In this document: positions 1 to 6,500 of the stretch, one piece after another
Numbering within the stretch: position 1 is the stretch's first letter
Layout: each line of letters starts with the position of its first letter
Source of the DNA: Desulfobacteraceae bacterium
Lineage (GTDB): Bacteria > Desulfobacterota > Desulfobacteria > Desulfobacterales > Desulfosarcinaceae
DNA length: 12,260 nucleotides
Assembly: GCA_027031325.1 (NCBI GenBank)
Contig: JALVRI010000392.1
Span: forward strand, 1-12,260
Direction of reading: 5' to 3'
Position numbers and translations under genes: made by a program
Notes under the pieces: model-generated
What the model saw: the letters and a program-made list of their open reading frames with translations, nothing else
Databases searched by the model: none
What the model was told of the DNA's origin: nothing

Positions 1-183
1 TCCAAATGACCGCCAGCCTGTCAATCGTACTGGAAGCATGGCTCAGGCCGTTTGAACCTTATTGGCGGCAATACAATGCAGGCGGTCGGCCATGGAGCTT
101 ACAGGACGGCGGGTCACAAGGATTGGCCCGGTATTCCCGGATTCTGGAAAACACATTCACCTTTTCAATTCCGCTCAACGGTA
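1..183. other. Left-edge stretch with no recognisable gene
   Basis: Short open frames exist on both strands here, but none has a convincing ribosome binding site or a recognisable protein. The stretch lies downstream of the stop of the minus-strand gene ending at 184. I see no clear terminator hairpin with a T tract. Confidence 0.4.
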
Positions 184-633
184 TCATTGGCGATGGATGC
201 CGCTTCCCATCTTGCGCCATCCTTCCCGGCTGAATCTTGCCTGCCGATCCAGCCCCCATTGGCGCATGGCCTTGTAATACGCCATGAAGTCCGTCCTGGC
301 CAGCTTCTGAATTTCGGCCCGTTCGCGATTGCGCTGGTCGGCCTCATCCGGGGTTATGCCCACCCAGGTGGCGTATCCTTCATCGAAGATCCAATCGGCT
401 GTAATTTCTCCCGGCGCCATGCCCATGCTCTTGGCATGGTAACGGACCACGTCCATGTCGAGTTCCAACACCCAGCCGTTGTCCCATACCCGGCTTTCGT
501 CGGCTTCAAGATCCCGGCTGCATTCCGGGCAGTAGAGATTTTTGATGGCCAGGTCATCGAGGACCATCTTGCCGAAGAAAATATCGGCGCTCCGTTTTCC
601 GCATACACATTTTTGGCGATGGCTTTGGCACAT
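184..633 (-). CDS. Small Cys-rich protein, probable zinc ribbon, function unknown
   Basis: The predicted protein has 149 residues. Its N-terminus carries a CVCGK motif (Cys9, Cys11) and then a YCPEC motif about 25 residues later, with a further Cys at position 2. This pattern suggests a zinc ribbon or similar metal-binding knuckle. The remainder is acidic and charged, without membrane segments or a signal peptide, so it is probably cytosolic. I chose the ATG at 633 because AAAGGA lies a few bases upstream in the minus-strand RNA; an in-frame ATG at 651 has no good ribosome binding site, and an ATG at 759 would extend through the promoter described at 701-749. The gene lies downstream of the sigma-54 activator on the same strand, but its own promoter makes separate transcription likely. 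U-rich bases complementary to 676-683 could pair with the ribosome binding site complementary to 640-647 (8 bp including one G-U); this is speculative. I do not recognise the family. Confidence 0.72.
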   Translation of the reverse strand: MCQSHRQKCVCGKRSADIFFGKMVLDDLAIKNLYCPECSRDLEADESRVWDNGWVLELDMDVVRYHAKSMGMAPGEITADWIFDEGYATWVGITPDEADQRNRERAEIQKLARTDFMAYYKAMRQWGLDRQARFSREGWRKMGSGIHRQ

Positions 634-700
634 TGTGTTTCCTTTCTTCATAAGGGATGCTTTTGTTAAACTTCCAAAAAGGAGGCATATTCCCTCGAGG

Positions 701-749
701 TACTGCCAGCATAACAAGAAACCATAAGCATGAAATTGACCTGGATCAA
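701..749 (-). promoter_or_regulatory. FNR/CRP-family class II promoter upstream of the zinc-ribbon gene
   Basis: On the minus strand, TTGATCCAGGTCAA (736-749) matches the FNR-type palindrome TTGAT-N4-ATCAA at 9 of 10 defined bases. Further downstream, TATGCT (713 to 708) is a reasonable -10 hexamer preceded by TG, giving an extended -10 (TGTTATGCT). Placing the start site 7 bases after this hexamer puts +1 at 701, and the centre of the palindrome (742.5) then falls exactly at -41.5, the spacing of class II activation by FNR/CRP proteins. The untranslated leader would be about 68 bases. The spacing is read from the sequence; the identity of the regulator (FNR, HcpR-like, DNR-like) is unknown. 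Confidence 0.55.
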
Positions 750-830
750 ATATTTGCATTTTTCATTCGCCGTTGGTCTGTGCCGCAGATGGAGAGGCAG
801 GTTCACCCGGGTTTTGGTTTTAGCTTGGGT

Positions 831-2198
831 TCAACGTACCCCGTAGCGGGCCAGTTTGCGGCGCAAGGTGTTGAGGCCGATGCCAAGGGCCCTGGCTGTT
901 CTGGTCTTGTTACAGCCGGTTGCCTGGTAGACCGACAAGATGTGCTCTTTTTCCACTTGGGCCAACGGTTTAACCGGCGAATTTGCAATTCGCGAAGGGC
1001 TCCTGGTGGCTTTGGGCCGTTGACGGATATGCTCGGGCAGATGGGCCGGGGCAAGGGGTTTGCCCTGGGCCAGGTTCAGGGATGATTGGATGATCGATTT
1101 GAGCTCGCGCACGTTGCCCGGAAAGTCATAGGCCAGCAGGATTTCCATGGCCTCGGGGGTGATGCTGAAGTTGTCTTGGCGGCTGTATTTCCGGCCGAAG
1201 GCCGAAATCAGCAGGGGCAGATCTTCCTTGCGCCGGCGCAGCGGTGGCAAATGCAGCCATCCGCCTTTGATCCGGTAGTAAAGGTCTTTGCGAAACGTCT
1301 TGCGCGTGACCATCTGTTCCAGGTCGGTGTTGGTGGCGGCGATGATCCGCAGGTCGACCTGACGGGGCTTGCTGGATCCGACCATGGTATATTCGCCGTC
1401 CTGGAGCACTCGCAGCAGTTTGCCCTGCAGGTCGAGCGGCAGGTCACCTATTTCGTCCAGAAAGAGGGTGCCCCCGTTGGTATTAGCCAGCAGCCCGGCT
1501 CGTTGCTTGTCGGCTCCGGTGAAGGCCCCCCTGGTATGGCCGAAAAACTCGGCCTCGAAAAGATTACCCGCAATGGAAGCCATGTTGACGGCGGTAAAGG
1601 GTTTGTCGGCCCGCGGGCTTGCCCGGTGTACTGCCCTTGCCAGCAGCTCTTTGCCGGTCCCGCTTTCTCCCGTGATCAGAATCGGTACGTTACTTATGGC
1701 GTGCAGCTCGGCTTCACGCAGGACATGAAGCATTGCGCGGCACCCGGTGATGATGGGAGCGAAGGCTTCCGGATTGTCCAGGCGGGGAGGGGTGCGGCCC
1801 TTTTTAAGGTCGATCAGTTCCAGCAGGCGCTTGTGTTCCATGGCCCTTTGGAGGCCGTGGGCCAGGGTCTGGGCGGCCACCGGTTTGACCAGGTAGTCGT
1901 AGGCTCCTTTCTTTAGGCAGTCCACGGCGGTACGGGCCTCGTTGACGGCGGTAACCATTATGCACTCTGTGCCGGGGCTGGTGTTCTTGATCGTTTCCAG
2001 CAGGCTGAGGCCGTCCATTTCAGGCATGTTCATATCTATCAGGGCCAGGTCGTACCCGGCCCCCTTTTCGAATGCTGCCGCGGCTGCCAGTGGGTCTGAT
2101 TCGAGGGTAACCTTCGAATATCCTAACTTTTTCAGCTTGCGTCCCAGGATTTCCAGGTAATCGCGGTCGTCGTCGATGACAATAATTTTATTGGCCAA
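831..2198 (-). CDS. NtrC-family sigma-54-dependent response regulator
   Basis: This is a cytosolic transcription activator that opens sigma-54 promoters using ATP. It has three domains in the usual order. The receiver (about residues 1-120 from the chosen start) has the acidic IDDD cluster, the phospho-acceptor in LIDMNMPEMDG, a conserved Thr and the YLVKP lysine. The AAA+ domain has Walker A GESGTGKE, the sigma-54 contact loop GAFTGA, Walker B GGTLFLDEIG and the FPGNVREL motif. A C-terminal Fis-type helix-turn-helix ends in GLNTLRRKLARYGVR. The length is typical of the family. I prefer the TTG start at 2198, preceded by AGGGG with a 7-base spacer and giving MANKIIVIDDD, over the in-frame ATG at 2225, which lacks a good site. 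It is divergent from the metF-hdrA operon, whose upstream region has a near-consensus sigma-54 promoter, so it is the obvious candidate activator. The cognate kinase is not certain; a kinase fragment lies at the right edge of the window. Confidence 0.93.
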   Translation of the reverse strand: MANKIIVIDDDRDYLEILGRKLKKLGYSKVTLESDPLAAAAAFEKGAGYDLALIDMNMPEMDGLSLLETIKNTSPGTECIMVTAVNEARTAVDCLKKGAYDYLVKPVAAQTLAHGLQRAMEHKRLLELIDLKKGRTPPRLDNPEAFAPIITGCRAMLHVLREAELHAISNVPILITGESGTGKELLARAVHRASPRADKPFTAVNMASIAGNLFEAEFFGHTRGAFTGADKQRAGLLANTNGGTLFLDEIGDLPLDLQGKLLRVLQDGEYTMVGSSKPRQVDLRIIAATNTDLEQMVTRKTFRKDLYYRIKGGWLHLPPLRRRKEDLPLLISAFGRKYSRQDNFSITPEAMEILLAYDFPGNVRELKSIIQSSLNLAQGKPLAPAHLPEHIRQRPKATRSPSRIANSPVKPLAQVEKEHILSVYQATGCNKTRTARALGIGLNTLRRKLARYGVR

Positions 2199-2230
2199 GC
2201 TACCACCCCTGTCAAATTGAACCATTCCAA

Positions 2231-2304
2231 ATCGGCATAGCTGTTTTCAATTACCCGAAATCGCCATGCTTTTAGGGCAGAATATCCCATTTTGGCATAG
2301 TTGT
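2231..2304. repeat. Repeated GGCATAG(C/T)TGT motifs, candidate enhancer sites
   Basis: GGCATAGCTGT at 2234-2244 recurs as GGCATAGTTGT at 2294-2304, one mismatch in 11 bases and exactly 60 bp apart, close to a whole number of helical turns. Two related sequences follow: GCATTTGTCTTTA from 2317 and GCATCTGTCTTTA from 2397, 80 bp apart. All lie between the divergent activator gene and the sigma-54 promoter at 2410, where upstream activator sites for an NtrC-type protein would be expected. The motifs are not clearly palindromic, which argues for caution, since Fis-type domains usually bind dyads. Confidence 0.35.
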
Positions 2305-2409
2305 CCATCTGTTTCAGCATTTGTCTTTAGGCCGGGGCGGGTAAGGGGCTTTAATATAACCAGCGGAAATATCGGCTAAAGTATGGATAGAAGGCGGCAT
2401 CTGTCTTTA

Positions 2410-2425
2410 TGGCACATCCCTTGCT
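2410..2425 (+). promoter_or_regulatory. Sigma-54 (-24/-12) promoter of the metF-hdrA operon
   Basis: TGGCACATCCCTTGCT matches the sigma-54 consensus TGGCAC-N5-TTGCW at every defined base, with the required 10 bases between the GG and GC doublets. It faces rightward, which predicts transcription from about 2435-2436 and a leader of about 80 bases before the first operon gene at 2517. The NtrC-type activator is encoded divergently next to it. The leader includes a short CTCG/CGAG inverted repeat just after the -12 element (within 2424-2439). Confidence 0.8.
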
Positions 2426-2516
2426 CGTGCTTGATCGAGTAATAGTCCGGCCCATATCAAAATGAACGCAGTCGAACAACCATCTTGGTCATAAACCTTA
2501 CAGTCAGGAAGAAGTC

Positions 2517-3380
2517 ATGCATTTGAAAAACAGATTAGACGTGGGAGAGTTCGCCGTTTTGGTGGAAATGGCGCCACCCAAAGGGATCGATATTTCGCGG
2601 ATGGTTTTCATCGCGGAAAAGATCCGTTCCAAAGTGGCGGCCGTGGTGGTTCCCGACATGACTGCGGCCGTGATGCGGATGAGTCCACTGGGAGCGGCCA
2701 TGATCTTGCAGTCCAAGGGGCTTGAGACGGTCATGCAGGTTTGTTGCCGGGACCGTAACCGGCTGGCTCTGCAAGGAGACTTGCTGGCCGCCTATGCCGG
2801 CGGCATTTCCAACGTAATGATTGTTGACGGGCAGGATTTGGCCTTTGGTGACCACCACCAGGCCAAGGCCGTAGACGATATTGACGGCCTGCAACTTGCC
2901 GAGGCTCTGGGAGGCCTTTGTGCGGGCAAAGACATGGCCGGAACCGAGCTGCTCGGCGCACCGGCCTTTTTCTTTGGTGCCGAGATCAATCCCGGGCTTC
3001 AGGGATCTGAACTGGAGCGCGAGCTGGAAAAGCTGTCCAGGTTTAGAGAAGCCGGGGCCGGCTTTTTCATCACCACTCCCATATTCGACCTGGCTGCAAT
3101 GGAGAATCTGGCGGACAAGGTGGATGTCCGGGAGGCAAACCTGATTCCGACGGTGATGATGCTCAAGTCGGTGGGAATGGCCCGTTATATCCAGCGCAAC
3201 ATGCCCCATTTCCATTTGTCAGACGAGCTTATCCGGCGTTTGCAGAAAGCTCCCGACAAGGTCAAGGAAGCGATTCAGGTTGCCCGCGAGACCCTTGGGG
3301 CCCTGCGCGAAGCAGGCTTTAAGGGAGCCATGCTGGCGCCCATGGGCTGGGAGCAAAAATTGCCCGAAGTGCTGGTTTGA
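2517..3380 (+). CDS. Divergent MetF paralogue (methylene-THF reductase fold)
   Basis: The 287-residue protein has the TIM-barrel signature of methylenetetrahydrofolate reductase: VEMAPPKG near the start (Glu17, matching the conserved Glu28 of E. coli MetF), CRDRNRLALQGDLL, and a C-terminal MGWEQKLPEV. It aligns along its length with the second MetF of this operon. Two positions important in MetF differ. Where MetF has the RGD/SGD aspartate (Asp120 in E. coli), this protein has DGQD with Gln106. Where MetF has the folate-contacting Gln (Gln183, in ITQ), it has ITT with Thr187. It may therefore use a modified or different substrate, or serve as an electron-transfer or structural partner. The start is supported by AGGAAG upstream of ATG 2517. 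It is the first gene of the sigma-54-driven operon. Family membership is firm; enzymatic activity is uncertain, so I withhold a symbol. Confidence 0.88.
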   Translation: MHLKNRLDVGEFAVLVEMAPPKGIDISRMVFIAEKIRSKVAAVVVPDMTAAVMRMSPLGAAMILQSKGLETVMQVCCRDRNRLALQGDLLAAYAGGISNVMIVDGQDLAFGDHHQAKAVDDIDGLQLAEALGGLCAGKDMAGTELLGAPAFFFGAEINPGLQGSELERELEKLSRFREAGAGFFITTPIFDLAAMENLADKVDVREANLIPTVMMLKSVGMARYIQRNMPHFHLSDELIRRLQKAPDKVKEAIQVARETLGALREAGFKGAMLAPMGWEQKLPEVLV

Positions 3381-3387
3381 GGCAGGT

Positions 3388-3403
3388 TGCCGGCACGCCG
3401 GCA
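3388..3403 (+). other. Hairpin just after the first MetF stop
   Basis: TGCCGGC and GCCGGCA form a perfect 7-bp inverted repeat with only two bases between them, or 6 bp around a CACG tetraloop. It begins 8 bases after the stop codon. No T tract follows, so it is more likely an mRNA stability or processing element than an intrinsic terminator. The remaining gap up to the hdrA start at 3526 holds no clear gene. Confidence 0.4.
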
Positions 3404-3525
3404 GCACATTCAACCCAAAACAGGGTCAGCCAGGCCGGGGAGCTTTGGCATCGCCCGGGATACGCTTGAGATTATGGCCGACCGGGCTGCCGGAATCCCG
3501 GTGGTTGCTGACAGGGGACTAGATC

Positions 3526-6500
3526 ATGGAAGGAAAAAACAGCACCCGCGATAAAAAAGATGTTGTCGGTTCAGTTATGGTTGTCGGTGGAGGGATCGCC
3601 GGGATTCAGGCCGCTCTTGACCTGGCCGATTCCGGATTCCTGGTGAAAATGGTGGAAAGCAAATCGGCTATCGGCGGGGTCATGGCCCAGCTGGACAAGA
3701 CCTTTCCCACCAATGACTGCTCCATGTGCGTGATTTCCCCCAAGCTGGTGGAGGCCGGCCGCCACCTGAATATCGATCTGCATACCATGGCGGAAGTGGA
3801 GTCGGTGGAAGGTGAGCTTGGGAACTTCAAAGTAACCCTGCTGGAGCATCCCCGCTACGTCGAACTGGACAAATGTACCTCCTGCGGTGAATGCGCCAAG
3901 GCATGTCCCATCGAGCTGCCCAACCTGTTCGATGAAGGTATGGGTAAGCGCAAAGCCGCTTTCAAACTCTATCCCCAGGGCATGCCGAGCGCTTTTACCA
4001 TAGACAAGAAAGGAACGGCTCCCTGCAAGGCTACCTGCCCGGCCCACGTCAGTATCCAGGGTTATATCGCCTTGATCAACGATGGGCGCTACGGTGAAGC
4101 CCTGGATCTTTTCCGCAAGGATCATCCCCTGCCCGGTGTCTGCGGGAGGGTATGCCACCATCCCTGCGAGGGCGAGTGTACCCGCAAGGATGTAGATCAA
4201 CCCCTGGCAATCCGCGAGCTTCACCGTTTCCTGGCCGATTGGGAAACCGGCCAGGGAGAGCTGCGGGTGCCTGAGACGGCCGAAAAGAGACCCGAGAAGG
4301 TGGCCATAGTCGGCTCGGGACCGGCCGGGCTGTCGACAGCTTATTTCCTGGCCAAAAACGGATACCAGGTTACCATATTCGAAAAACTGCCGGTTGCCGG
4401 TGGAATGATGGCCGTAGGTATTCCCGAGTACCGCCTGCCGCGGGAGATGCTTCAAAGGGAGATCGATCTCATAAAGGCCATGGGGGTTGAGATCAGGACC
4501 GGGGTGACCTTTGGCAAGGACATAACCCTGGATAGTCTCAAGGCCGATGGATTCGCGGCTGTCTTCGTGGCCATCGGGCTTCACAACAGCCGCCGCCTGG
4601 GAGTGCCCAACGAAGATGCCGAAGGAGTCCTGGAAGGGGTGGCTTTCCTGCGTGACGTGGCCCTTGGCAACCCGGTGGACATAGGCGAAGAAGTGCTGGT
4701 CATCGGTGGCGGTAACGTGGCCATCGACGTGGCCCTCACGGCCAAGCGCAAGGGGGCCAAAAACGTTACCATGGTCTGCCTTGAAAGGCGCGAAGAGATG
4801 CCGGCCTGGGAACACGAAATCGAAGAGGCCATCCAGGAGGACGTGAAGATCGTCAACAGTTTCGGTCCCAAGCAGTTCTTCATCGATAAGTCCAGCCGGG
4901 TGTCGGGAATCGAGTTCAAAAGCTGTACGGCGGTCTTCGATGAAAACGGCCGTTTCAATCCCAGCTACGATGAAAACGCCTGCCAGCCCTTTTTCGCCGA
5001 TACGGTCATAATTGCCATCGGCCAGAGTGCCAATCTTGAAAAGATCAGCGAGCAGGGTATTGAAACCACCCCGCCCGGCGGCCTCAAGGCCGACCCGCTG
5101 ACCCTACAGACACCCCTGGAATGGGTGTTTGCCGGTGGGGACGTGGTTTACGGTCCCAAATCGGTCGTTGAGGCGGTTGCCTGCGGCAAGGAAGCCGCCG
5201 AGAGTATCCACCGTTACCTCAATGGCCTCGATCTCTACCAGGGCCGGGAGAAGCGATGGGATTTTGTGCGCCCTGACATCGAGGGACGGCCGAAAGCCGC
5301 GCGCGTGCCTGTCAGGTGCCTCGATCCCGAGGCCCGCCAATGTAATTTTATGGAAATTTCATACGGGTACAATGAAGAGGAAGCCCGTACCGAGGCCAGC
5401 CGTTGCCTGAAATGCGGTGTCTGTTCCGAGTGTTACCAGTGTGTTCAGGCCTGCCTCGCAAATGCCATCGACCACGAAATGGAACCGCGGCGGACAACGG
5501 TCGAGGTGGGATCTATCATCCTGGCTCCCGGTTTCAAGGCTTATGATCCAAGCAAGCACATTTTTTACGGTTACGCCGAGCATCCCAACGTGGTTACCAG
5601 CCTGGAGTTTGAACGGATCCTATCGGCTTCGGGGCCTTTCCAGGGCCACCTGGTCCGGCCTTCGGACCACAAGGAACCCGAAAAGATCGCCTGGCTCCAG
5701 TGTGTCGGCTCGCGGGACATCAACCAGTGCGGTCACAGCTACTGTTCATCGGTATGCTGCATGTATGCGGCCAAACAGACCGTGATCGCAAAGGAACACA
5801 GTGAAAAAGAGCTCGATACGGTCGTGTTCTACATGGACATGCGGACCCATGGAAAGGATTTCGATCGTTACTACCTGCGGGCCCAGGAGGAGCGCGGAGT
5901 GCGCTTTGTACGGGCCAGGGTTCACACCATCGATCCGGTTGAAGACGACCGCTTGCGGCTGCGTTATGTCAGCGAGGACGGCAGCCTGGAAGAAGAAGTG
6001 TTCGACATGGTGGTCCTGTCGGTGGGACTGGCACCCAACGACCAGGCCGTCGCTCTGGCGGAAAAGATGGACGTCAATCTCAACCAACATCTTTTTGCCG
6101 CCACCAGTGATCTTGCTCCGGTGGCTACCAATCGTCCGGGCATCTACGTTTGTGGAGCATTTCAAGGCCCCAAGGATATCCCCCAGTCGGTGATGGAAGC
6201 CTCGGCTGCCGCTGCCCAGGCAACCGAAAAGCTGGCCGGGGCCCGTGGCAGCATGATTCGCACCAAGTCCCTGCCCCCTGAGCTGGATGTTTCCGGCCAG
6301 GAGCCCAGGATAGGTGTCTTTGTCTGCAACTGCGGGATCAATATCGGGGGTATAGCCGATGTGCCGGCGGTGCGGGAATACGCCAAGGGCCTTCCCCACG
6401 TTGTGCACGTTGAAGACAACCTCTTCACCTGTTCCCAGGACACCCAGGACAAGATGAAAGAGGTTATCAAGGAAAAGGGTATCAACCGGGTGGTGGTGGC

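Noticed and set aside
610..640. TGGCAC near 625 as a second sigma-54 promoter
   Set aside because: No TTGC follows at the required spacing, and it lies inside the minus-strand gene.
52..669. 205-residue plus-strand frame overlapping the Cys-rich gene
   Set aside because: The minus strand has a better start, ribosome site and promoter; however, the minus-strand protein is itself unidentified, so this rejection is less firm than the others.
1086..1916. 276-residue plus-strand frame opposite the NtrC-type activator
   Set aside because: The minus strand encodes conserved Walker, GAFTGA and receiver motifs; the plus frame is a shadow.
3378..3403. TGA of the first MetF as a second selenocysteine codon, with the hairpin at 3388-3403 as SECIS
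   Set aside because: The protein already ends where MetF homologues end, the loop lies only about 14 bases from the TGA, and the loop does not begin with G.
3709..3735. Selenocysteine in the HdrA CSMC motif
   Set aside because: Some HdrA proteins use selenocysteine here, but this gene has ordinary TGC codons and an uninterrupted frame.
3571..4815. 414-residue minus-strand open frame inside hdrA
   Set aside because: Same reason: antisense to clearly coding FAD and FeS motifs.
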